Of a DNA stretch of 64,000 nucleotides, positions 24,201 through 36,200 are shown piece after piece; position 1 is the stretch's first letter; each line of letters begins with the position of its first letter. The stretch covers positions 183,411 to 247,410 of the forward strand of contig JAQGDQ010000253.1 in the NCBI GenBank assembly GCA_030141605.1, given 5' to 3'. The stretch is from Tubiluchus corallicola. Lineage: Eukaryota > Priapulida > Priapulimorpha > Priapulimorphida > Tubiluchidae. A program made the translations under genes and the position numbers. The notes beneath the pieces are model-generated. The model searched no databases. It was not told the origin of the DNA and was given only the letters and a program-made list of their open reading frames with translations.

Positions 24201-27200
24201 TGCTGAGTTTCTTTAGCATACAACTCAGACTTCAAAAACTTGACAACATCGAATTCATTTTTTAATTCCGTGTCAAGAGTATTAACACGTTCACTTACAT
24301 CTAGTTTCCACGAAGCAAAATCACTCTTCATGTCAGAAACCAGTTGCTCCTGTTCATCCATTATGTCCTTCACGAAGCTAACACGCTCGTTAACGAGTTC
24401 TACCAAATTGTCACGCTCAGCTACTTGAACAACGAGCTGTTTACATTCTTTTTGTGTTGTTTCAAGATCTAACATCAAAGCATCAATTTTTGTTTTTAAA
24501 TCTGTTAATTCAGCTTCATTCTTTTCAGATTTCTTTCTTGATAATTCTAGTTCTTCTGACAGTGATTGCACAACGTTGTTAGACTGATCCACCTCACTCT
24601 TGCTAACAGCAAGTCTGGTGCTATATCCTTCAAGGTTAATAGTCATTTCTTCAATTTTTGACTGTGCTTGATGTAGGTCACTTTGTAAAGACATCTTCTC
24701 CATCCCATGTGCCTCAAGTTTTGACTCCAATTCTTCTTTATAATTTTGAAGTCCTTTCACAGATTCTTTAGCTGTCTCGTATTTCTTGCTCAGTTCATCT
24801 AATTTTAGCCTTAGTTCAGAGTTCAGTATTTCAGTCTCATTCAAATGATCAGTAGTGAACTGCAGTTCCATTTCTCTCTGAGACAACGTTGACTGCAGTG
24901 AAGCATTTGCAGATTTTGTAGATTCATAGCTTTTATTCAGCTCTAACATCTTACTTTTCAGATCAGACGCTACTATTTTTCCATTCTCAACTCTTGTTTC
25001 TAGATCATTAATAGTTTCTTTTGAATTTCTCAAAGCAGTTTGCAGTTCCGATACATACGTTAATGAAGTCTCATTTTGGGACTCTAAAACGGAAATGGAT
25101 TGACTTTTCTCTGAAAGATCATTTTGCAGAATTTTCACATTTTTCGAAAGCGATGTGATTTCATCGCTTAGTTTCGTAACTTGTTTGCTGCTGTCAGCAC
25201 CTAATGCATCCAAGTGTGCTTGTTTAGACTCCAATTCAAGTTTCAAATTCTGTATATGTACATTATGTTCATCACAAGTTTGTTGTAGGTCATAATTTTC
25301 TTTTTTTGCTATTTCTAGTTTTCGCTCAAGATCTGCTTTGCCTTCTTGTAAGCTAGAAACATTCATTTTTTCTTCCTCTACTGCAGAGCTTTGTCGCACA
25401 AATTTTTTCTCCAACTCTGTAATTTGTGTTAGTAAGTCATCATTTTGTTTAACAACAGAACCATACTTTCCATCCAAATAATTTACATTGTCATTAGCTT
25501 TGGACAGGTTTGACTGACAGATTTGCAGAGACTCACTTTCAATAGCAAGCTTATCTTTTAACTGTTGGGTAGCTAACCTTTCAATTGCTATTTGCTGTTT
25601 TAGGTGCTGCCTATCCTCATTTAATGTGGCTAAAGAATTTTCATGTACTTTTTTTACTTCTATTTCTTCATTTAATTTCTCTTCAATGGATTGCTTACTT
25701 TTCACCATTTCATTAAACTTAAATTCAATTGAATCTTTACCTTTTAGCAATTCTTCCAATTGGAAGATGAGCGAGTCTTTCGTCTTTGTTACATCTTTCA
25801 ACTGAAACTCACAAGTTTGTTTACCTGTAAGCGCTTCATTCAGCTGTATTTTAAGGCAATCTCTATCTCTGGCTGTCTCTTCAAGTTGCAGCTCAGTAGC
25901 TTGCTTAGTATTTAATGTGTCTTGTAGTTGTAAGCCAGTGGTTTCTTTACCACACAATGCTTCTTTCAGTTGTAATTTCATATCATCCTCGGCTTTTACC
26001 ATTGTTTCCAACTGTAATGCAACAGCTTCTTTGGCATTCATTGTTTCTTGCAGTTGCAACTTCTCAGCTTCGTTAGCTTTCAGTGCTTCTTGCAGTTGTA
26101 ATCCAGTGGTATCTTTAGCATGCAATGCTTCTTCCAGTTGTAATTTAACAGCTTCTTCAGCTTTTACTGTTGCTTCCAACTGTACTTCAAGATCTTTTTT
26201 AGCATTCAGTGCATATTCAAGTTGTGAACCAATAGATTCTCTAGCATGTTCTGCTTCTTCCAGTTGTAATGTAACATCTTCTTTAGATTTTACTGTTGCC
26301 TCCAACTGTGCTACAATAGCTTCTTTGGCACTCACTGTCTCCTGCAGCTCCAATTTCACAGCTTCATTAGCATTCATTGATTCTTCGAGTTGTACACCAA
26401 TGGATTCTTTAGAATGTTCTGCTTCTTCCAGTTGAAATCTAACAGCTTCTTCAGCTTTCACTCTTGCTTCCAACTGTAATTCAACAGCTTCTTTAGCATT
26501 CAGTGCCTCTTTGAGTTGTGAACCAATAGATTCTCTAGCATGTTCTGCTTCTTCCAGTTGTAATGTAACATCTTCTTTAGCTTTTACTGTTGCCTCCAAC
26601 TGTACTACAATAGCTTCTTTGGCACTCACTGTCTCCTGCAGCTCCAATTTCACAGCTTCATTAGCATTCATTGATTCTTCGAGTTGTAAACCAATGGCAT
26701 CTTTAGCATGCAATGCTTCTTCTAGTTGCAATTTAACAGCCTCTTCAGCTTTTACTGTTGCTTCCAACTGTAATTCTATAGCTTTTTTGGCATTCAATGT
26801 CTCCTGCAGCTCCAATTTCACAGCTTCATTAGCATTCATTGATTCTTCGAGTTGTACACCAATGGAGTCTTTAGAATGTTCTGCTTCTTCCAGTTGAAAT
26901 CTAACAGTTTCTTTAGCTTTTTCTGTTGCTTTTAACTGTACTTCAAGGCCTTGTTTAGCATTCAGTGCCTCTTCGAGTTGTGAGCCAATAGATTCTCTAG
27001 CATGTTCTGCTTCCTCCAGTTGTAATATAACATCTTCTTTAGCTTTTACTGTTGCTTCCAACTGTAATTCTACAGCTTTTCTGGCATTCAGTGCCTCTCC
27101 AAGTTGTGAGCCAACAGATTCTCTAGCATGTTCTGCTTCCTCCAGTTGTAATGTAACAGTTTCTTTAGCTCTTTGTGTTGCTTCTAACTGTACTTCAACA

Positions 27201-30200
27201 GCTTTTTTAGCATTCACAGCGTCTTCGAGTTCCAAGCCATTCGACTCTCTAGCAAGTTTTGCTTCTTCCAGCTGTGATATAACAGTTTCTTTAGCTTTTT
27301 CTGTTGCTTTTAACTGCACTTCAACATCTTTTTTAGCATTCAGTGCCTCTTCAAGTTGCAAACCAATAGATTCTCTAGCATGTTCTGCTTCTTCCAGTTG
27401 TAACGTAACATCTTCTTTAGCTTTTACTGTTGCCTCCAACTGTACTACAATAGCTTCTTTGGCACTCACTGTCTCTTGCAGCTGCAATTTCACAGCTTCG
27501 TTAGCTTTCAGTGCTTCTTGTAGTTGTAATCCAGTGGCATCTTTAGCATGCAATGCTTCGTCTAGTTGCAATTTAACAGCTTCTTCAGCTTTTACTGTTG
27601 CTTTCAACTGTAATTCAACAGCTTCTTTAGCATTCACAGCCTGTTTGAGTTGTAAACCAATGGCATCTTTAGCATGCAATGCTTCTTCTAGTTGCAATTT
27701 AACAGCCTCTTCAGCTTTTACTGTTGCTTCCAACTGTAATTCTATAGCTTTTTTGGCATTCAATGTCTCCTGCAGCTCCAATTTCACAGCTTCATTAGCA
27801 TTCATTGATTCTTCGAGTTGTACACCAATGGAGTCTTTAGAATGTTCTGCTTCTTCCAGTTGAAATCTAACAGTTTCTTTAGCTTTTTCTGTTGCTTTTA
27901 ACTGTACTTCAAGGCCTTGTTTAGCATTCAGTGCCTCTTCGAGTTGTGAGCCAATAGATTCTCTAGCATGTTCTGCTTCCTCCAGTTGTAATATAACATC
28001 TTCTTTAGCTTTTACTGTTGCTTCCAACTGTAATTCTACAGCTATTCTGGCATTCAGTGCCTCTCCAAGTTGTGAGCCAACAGATTCTCTAGCATGTTCT
28101 GCTTCCTCCAGTTGTAATGTAACAGTTTCTTTAGCTCTTTGTGTTGCTTCTAACTGTACTTCAACAGCTTTTTTAGCATTCACAGCGTCTTCGAGTTCCA
28201 AGCCATTCGACTCTCTAGCAAGTTTTGCTTCTTCCAGCTGTGATATAACAGTTTCTTTAGCTTTTTCTGTTGCTTTTAACTGCACTTCAACATCTTTTTT
28301 AGCATTCAGTGCCTCTTCAAGTTGCAAACCAATAGATTCTCTAGCATGTTCTGCTTCTTCCAGTTGTAACGTAACATCTTCTTTAGCTTTTACTGTTGCC
28401 TCCAACTGTACTACAATAGCTTCTTTGGCACTCACTGTCTCTTGCAGCTGCAATTTCACAGCTTCGTTAGCTTTCAGTGCTTCTTGTAGTTGTAATCCAG
28501 TGGCATCTTTAGCATGCAATGCTTCGTCTAGTTGCAATTTAACAGCTTCTTTAGCTTTTACTGTTGCTTCTAACTGTACTAGAACAGCTTCTTTAGCATT
28601 CACAGCCTCTTCGAGTTGTGCACCAATAGATTCTCTAGCATGTTCTGCTTCTTCCAGTTGTAACGTAACAACTTCTTTAGCTTTTATTGTTGCTTCCAAT
28701 TGTACTACAATAGCTTCTTTGGCACTCACTGTCTCTTGCAGTTCCAATTTCACAGCTTCATTAGTATTCATTGATTCTTTGAATTGTAAACCAATGGATT
28801 CTTTAGAATGCAATGCTTCTTCCAACTGTAATTCAACAGCTTCTTTAGCATTCACAAGCTGTTCTAGTTCTGAGCCAATGGATTCTCTAGCATGTTCTGC
28901 TTCCTCCAGCTGTAATGTAACAGTTTCTTTAGCTTTTTGTGTTGCTTTTAGCTGTACTTCAACATCTTCTTTAGCATTTAGTGCCTCTTTGAGTTGTGAG
29001 CCAATGGATTCCCTAGCATCTTCTGCTTCTTCCAGTTGCATCTTAACAGCTTCTTTAGCCTTTGCTATTTCTGCCAGCTGTAGTTCAAGATCTTGTTTAG
29101 CATTCAGTACCTCTTCTAGTTGTGAGCCAATAGATTCTCTAGCATGTTCTCCTTCTTCCAGTTGTAACGTAACATCTTCTTTAGCTTTTACTGTTGCCTC
29201 CAACTGTACTACAATAGCTTCTTTGGCATTCACTGTCTCTTGCAGCTCCAATTTCACAGCTTCATTAGCTTTCAGTGCTTCTTGCAGTTGTAATCCAGTG
29301 GCATCTTTAGCATGTAATGTTTCTTCTAGTTGCAATTTAACAGCTTCTTCAGCTTTTACTGTTGCTTTCAACTGTAATTCAACAGCTTCTTTAGCATTCA
29401 CAGCCTGTTTGAGTTGTAAGCCAATGGATTCTCTAGCATCTTCTGCTTCTTCCAGTTGAATCTTAACAGCTTCTTTAGCCTTTGCTATTTCTGCCAACTG
29501 TAGTTCAAGATCTTGTTTAGCATTCAGTGCCTCTTCTAGTTGTGAGCCAATAGATTCTCTAGCATCTTCTGCTTCCTCCAGTTGTAAAGTAACATCTTCT
29601 TTAGCTTTTATTGTTGCTTCCAATTGTACTACAATGGCTTCTTTAGCATTTAGTGCCTCTTTGAGTTGTGAGCCAATGGATTCTCTAGCATGTTCTGCTT
29701 CTTCCAGTTGTAACGTAACATCTTCTTTAGTTTTTACTGTTGCCTCCAACTGTACTACAATAGCTTCTTTAGCACTGACTGTCTCTTGCAGCTCCAATTT
29801 CGCAGCTTCGTTAGCTTTCAGTGCTTCTTGCAGTTGTAAACCAGTGGCACCTTTAGCATGCAATGATTCTTCTAGTTGCACTTTGACAGCTTCTTCAGCT
29901 TTTACAGTTGCTTCTAACTGTACTAGAACAGCTTCTTTAGCATTCAGTGCCTCTTTGAGTTGTGAGCCAATAGATTCTCTAGCATCTTCTGCTTCTTCCA
30001 GTAGCGTCTTAACAGCTTCTTTAGCCTTTGCTATTTCTGCCAACTGTACTTCAACATCTTCTTTGGCATTCACTGTCTGCTGCAGCTCCAATTTCAGAGC
30101 TTCTTTAGCATCGACCGCCTCTTGAAATTGTAAGACAATGGATTCCTTATCATGTACTGCTTCTTCCAGTTGTAATTTAACAGCCTCTTTATCTTTAATT

Positions 30201-33200
30201 ATAGTTTTCAAATTGAATTCAACAGCTTTTTTGGCATTGACTGTTTCTTCAAGTAGCAAATTAATAGCTTCACTGTTCTTAATGGACTCTGCTAACTGTA
30301 ATTCGATGGCTTCTTTAACCATGGTGACTTCTTCCAATTTTAAGTGAATGTTATTCTTGTCCCTTAATGATGTTTCTAATTGCGCTTTAATACTATCTTT
30401 ACTTTTCAGTGCTTCCTGTAATTGGAACTCTATGGCATCTTTATTTGCTTCTAAGCCTTCAAGTTGTTCATTCAGTCTACTTTTCTCCTCATTAAGCTCA
30501 TCAATGTTCTTTGTATGTTCGCTCTTGGTAGTAAATTCAACCAATAATGTCTCATCCTTACTGGCAATCTCTACTTGTAGTTTTTCAATTTCTGACTGCA
30601 GCTGATCAAATTGTTCCTTCAAATTGTTATTTGCAATCCTAGCATCAGCTAACAAGCCCTCCAATCTCACAATCTCCATATCTTGTTTGGCATGATTTTC
30701 CTCGAGTGCTGTTTTCTCAAGCAAGACATTTTCTAGATTGGCACTTAACAGTGACAGTTGTTCTCGTTTAGAATTCAATTCTGACTCCACAGTTGCAGTT
30801 TCTTGAAGCACGCTACAAATTTTGGTTTTTGATTCTTCCAGATCAACAGTTAACAATTTTACTTTTTCCTCATAAGATAATTTCTCTTTCAAGTGTTCTT
30901 CTGCTTTCTCTGCATAATTTGCTAATTCTGCCCTGGCGCTTTCTAGTTGTGATTCGGTGTCATAAAGTTGATTCTGTGTACATTGGAGCAGTTCCAAGAG
31001 TTTAGATACCTCATTTTTCAAAGAAGAAATCTCCTCAAATAACTCTGCGGTTTGAGTACGAGATAAATTCAATTTTTCAGTTAATAAAGACACACTTTGC
31101 TCAGCCAATTCTAGCTTCTTACCAATATTGTCATTGCTTATACGATTATCCTCAAGGGTCAAAGATAAAATAGAAATTTTTTGCTCTGACAATTCCAAAT
31201 TCTTTTCCATTTCTGCCTTTTTACTATTTGCCAAGTAAATGCTTTCACTAAGTGCTGTCAAATGATTTCTGACTACAGACAAATCTAGTGCTATGTCAGT
31301 ATTTTCCTCGATTGATTTACAAGTTTGTGAGTCAGTCTCCTTTTTAGCTTGATCAACAACTTGCTTTAGTTGCAGCAGTTCATTTTGCATAGTCTTTAAC
31401 AGCTTCACCATGTCAATGTTCTCATCATAAAGTATCTTGTTTTCATTCTGACACAGAATCAGATCATTAGTAGCAGAATTTTTCTCTAATTTTAAGTCAT
31501 CAACAGTCTCTTGCAATCTACTTAACTGACACTCCAAATCATTTTTGCCAGTTAATACTACTTCCAATGTATCGCTTACACTCGATTTTGATGTTTGCAG
31601 CTCCTTGAGTTCTAAGTTTACTTGCTTCAAGTTCATTTCCAATGACTGAATTTTAGCTAGCAAATTGGACTTTTCAGATTCTAGGCTACCAACAGAGGCA
31701 GTATTTTCGTCAAGCTTTTCCTGATGCTCTTTCACCAACTTTTTAATATCACTCTGAAGACTATTAATGTCAAGTGACTGAGTGTCGTTCTCTTTGCTTA
31801 ATCTCTCCACAACTTCATCTTTTTCTTGGTTACTAGTTTTTAGTTCATTTATTTCTTGTTGCAAATTTTCAATAATCATTTCATGTGCTTCAGCAGTGTT
31901 TGTTTTCTCAGTATTTTCTTTACGTAAATGAGTGACAGTTTCTTCCAATTCAGAAACATTTAATTGGTTTGCTCGAACTTCTTTTTCAGCGACCAGAAGC
32001 TGCTCCTTTTGCTTAGCGCATTCTGATATTAAAAGTTCCGTTTCATTTTCTAACTCAACCACACGTGTGTTCAAAGTGTTAGTGTTTGTTTCTAATTCAA
32101 AATTTGTTTGTTGCAAACCATGCACATTATCTCTAAGATTTTGCAATACACACTCAAGCTCAGACAGTTTAGACTGCAATTCAATTTTCACTTGTACTAA
32201 CCTGTCATTTTCTCCTTGAAGCTGCTCGACTTCAATCTTCTGCCCACGGATTTCCGAATGCAAAGAAGCTTGCAGGTTCCTCAAGTCAACTTTTTCCACT
32301 TCATGTTGATGCTCTTTGGTGGCGTATAGTTGTTCCTGATTTGCCAACTCTGTTCGCAGTTCCTCCAGCGCTGCGTCACGTTCCTGTAACTCTTTTCTGC
32401 TTTTCTCTATATCTAGATTACAATTCTGCAATTGACCACTTAGTTCACAAGCTTTAGTTTCAGATAGTTCTAGTTCTCTCAAGACATTATTGTGCTTATT
32501 TATAGTTTGCAACAGAACATCCGTTTTTTCAGAAAGCTCTGCCTTGGCACCATTAAGCTGGGAAACTACAGTCTCATAACTGTTCTTCAGCTCACTGCGG
32601 TTTTCATCCAGGTTATGAAGCTCTCTTGTTATACTTTCAAGCTCACATTCTTTGTTTGAGAGAGATAACTCAACTGTCTTTAACTTTTCTTCGAGCTCGT
32701 GTTTGACAATACTAATATCTTCAATAAACTGTTCCTTTTCTTGCAACATGGATTTTAAATTCCTTTCACTTTCTTCCTTTTCCGAGAGCTGTTCATGTTG
32801 GACATTTGATTGCAATTCCAAATTGTGATGCAACTCTGTGTTTTCCTTTTCTAAATCAACATATTTTGACTGCAGAACTTCAGTATCACACTTCAACTGT
32901 TCAACAGTTTGTTCAGTAATTTTTACTAACTGCAACAGTTCTTCATTATATCGCTCAGCATCAGAAAGCTTATGATGAGCTTCAGTTAGTGCTGTTTCTG
33001 TGGTTAAGCATGTTTCTTGAAATGTTGATAGCTCTGTCTTTACTAACTGTAACTCTTCAGTTAGTTGGACAGCAGTTATGTCTGCCATTTGAAGTCGCTT
33101 TTGCAGTGTATGCCTTTCTGTGTCCAATTCACTCTGTAAAACAGTTTTTTCTTCTATACTTTGTGCCAGTTGTTGTTTTGTTTGTTGCAGTTGCATAGTA

Positions 33201-36200
33201 ACTGAATCTATTGAGAAACTTTTATCTTCGACATCATTTTTGAGTACTTCGAGCTCAGAATTTTGTAACTCCACGGTTACTCTCAACTGTTCTGCATCCT
33301 GTGCATGTTGTGACGTTAAAGCCACTTGTTCGCCAACTTTAGTTTCTAACTGTGCTGATACATGAGAAATTTCACTTAATCTGTTTTGTAATTCTTCATT
33401 TTTTATAGTGGCTGTCTGGACATTAGCTTCTAAAACTGATATCTGCTGGTTGTTGCTAGAAATACAAGTTTCCCGCTGTTTTAATTTTTCCTCAAGTTCG
33501 TTCACTAGCTGTTCAGATATAGACAGTTTTTCCTGTACTGCTACTGCATTAGTTTGCTCAACTGACAGTGCAGATGTAATGTCATTCATCTTCTCTTGTT
33601 CGAGGGCAAGCTTTTGTGTCAAGACGCTGACATTTTCTTCCAAGTTACCAATTTGGGTAGTATCAGTCTCAGATTTTTTGGACAACTCGTTATTTATCTT
33701 CTCCAATTCCTTGCATTTAGTTTCAAAAGATTGAAGGGAGTCTTGTAACATAGAAATATGCGTAACCTTGTCCTTCTCCAACTGGTTTTCTCTTTCTTCA
33801 CTAGTACGTAGAGCTTCCTGCCTGCTTTCTAGCTGCTCAGCTGTAATGGCAAATTTTTCCCGAAGTGTTACATTTTCACTTTCAACGGTGCCGAGTTTAA
33901 CCAAAAGCTTATCAGTTTCTGAGCTCTTTTCGTTAACTGTTAATTTAAGCTCCTTAGTTTGTTTTTCGCTTTCTTCAAACTGTTTCTGAAGTGTTGTGAA
34001 ATCATGCTGAAGCTTTTCATGTTCCAAGCTTGTTGTCGAGCAGGCATCTTTAATTTCATCTATTTTAGCCAGATTATGTTCACGTTCATCTTTTAGGGAA
34101 CACATCTGCGTTCGCAAATGCTCTACTTCATTTTGAGATGCCACTATTAATTCATTAAGGCGACCTGTTTCTACATTGAGCTTTTCTTCGGCAGAAAGTA
34201 AGTCAGATTTCAAATGCGTGTTTTCTCTTTCATAATTGGAAATAAGCTCTTTTAATTTCTGAATTTCTTCCGCTCGTTGAGCACAGGTTACCTGCCAAGT
34301 GTCTAGCTTTTCGTTACTGCTTTCTCTCATGGCAGCTAGTGAATTCTTTAGTTCAGCAATTTCTTCATTAAGAGCAGTTTGTTTTTCTTCATAATCAGTG
34401 ACAGAAGCTGACAGTGCTTCATAAGCCACATTTTTCTCTGACAAGGTAGATGTTAATTCATCCAACTGAACAGTATAAGCCCGAATCTGACCCTCTTTGG
34501 CCTGTATATTTTGTACAGCCAACTCCAGCTCGCAAGATACAGCTGCGTGATCTCCTTCCAACTGTTGATATCGAGAATCTGCTTTACCTAAATCATTGGT
34601 TACTGAAACCTTTTCCTGTTCGAGCTGTTCAATTCTATGCTGCAAGTCATTTAGAAACTTCTCCTTTTCTTCTAGTGCCATAGTTTGCTCTTCATATTTT
34701 CCTCTCTCCTCTGCTAATTCATTTTGAACAGAGCTTAAACTTGACTTGAGAGATTCTAACTCAGTTTCATATTTCTCAAGCATATCTCTGGAAGTACTAA
34801 GCTCGGAAGTCAATTCTGCTGATATAGATGATTGATTAACTAGCTCATTTTCCAACTCGGAAAGCTGACCTAGCAAGGATTTGACCTTTTCTTGATACTT
34901 CTGTTCTTCTTCTGACTTCCCAGACTTTGTTAAATCAATTTCTGTTTCTAGAGAGGACAAAGATCGTTTAGTCTCTGCTAAATTTTTTTCTAAAGACTCG
35001 ACAGTCTCCCGCAGCTCTTGTTTTTGCTGCTCATTTGTCTGTAACTGACTTAATAATTTCTCTATATTTTCTTCTTTATGGTCAATCACCTTTTCTAGTC
35101 TTCCTACTTCATCATTCTTGTCAGCTATGTCTAAAATAGCCTTTTCCAAATCTCCCTTGATGTTACCCATAGCTTCCTTAACTGTATCAGTTTCCTTTTT
35201 ACTTCTCTGCAGTGCTGCTAAAACGTCCTGATAAGTTTTTTCCTGGGCAAGCAATCGATCATTCAAGTCATTATTTTTTGCAGCTAAGTCAGAATTGGTC
35301 TTATCAACGCTAACAGCTTTTTCTACGGACAAATGTAGCTTGTTCTCTAGGTCTGCTACCACATTGAGCTTGGCTTCTATCACAGATTTAGCTTCTTCTA
35401 ATTCACGCTGGATGGATGTACACAACTGAGTTTTCTCGTCTAAACGATTTTGTAAGTTTTTTACAATTGCATCAGTATCACTGTTATCTTTACAAAAGTT
35501 ACTTATCGTTTTCTCTTTCTCTTCTAAATTGGATATCAGCTTTGAAGCAGCAGTGTCTTTCTCTAGCAGCTGATCCTTAAGCTGTGCGATGAGTTCAGTT
35601 TTAGCTTCCAGCTCAGTTTCTGCTCGAGTCGAAGCACCTGCTTGTTCGTGAAGGCGTTGCTCAAGACTGCTTGTAAGTTGATTGCTATCTTTCAGTTCAG
35701 ATTCAAGTCTGTTAATCACAGTTAGTTTTTCCTGCAGTTGGCAAATCAGATTACCCTGTTCTAGGTTTACTTCATTCAGGTTCACGACACGCTCCTGCAG
35801 ATCAGCTAGCATGCCATTCTTTGCTTCCAATTGTTCCAAAGATGACTGCAAATCGCCCTGCAAAATAAAAGGGATATTATAATTGTAGTTTGTTTTTCGT
35901 TCTGTTATCACACTGAGGTTAGCTTCTATTACAGATATAGCTTCTAATTCAAGTATAGCTTTCTGTATGGATATAAACAAACATAAACGAATAGTACTTT
36001 AATAGACGTGGTTCTCACTTTATGGTATTAAGTGCATATGCACACAAACTTTCACAAATATGTCCTAGATAGAAAAACATTCTAGCCAATTGGTACCAAC
36101 ACTAGTGCAGAGTAACTACTATTTTTATAGCTCCAATAAAGAAGTCCAAAATCTGCAAATAGCACATACTATTTAGACAGTTACTAGGATTAGTGTCACT

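Noticed and set aside
25658-30445. CRISPR-like regular repetition
   Set aside because: Units are contiguous, translated, diverged in a codon-aware way and inside an animal exon; there are no spacers.
25917-30605. Long plus-strand open frames rich in Ser, Cys, Ala and Asn, up to 344 codons
   Set aside because: They are the antisense of the 42-bp coding array. Because 42 is divisible by three, a stop-free antisense frame is repeated automatically.
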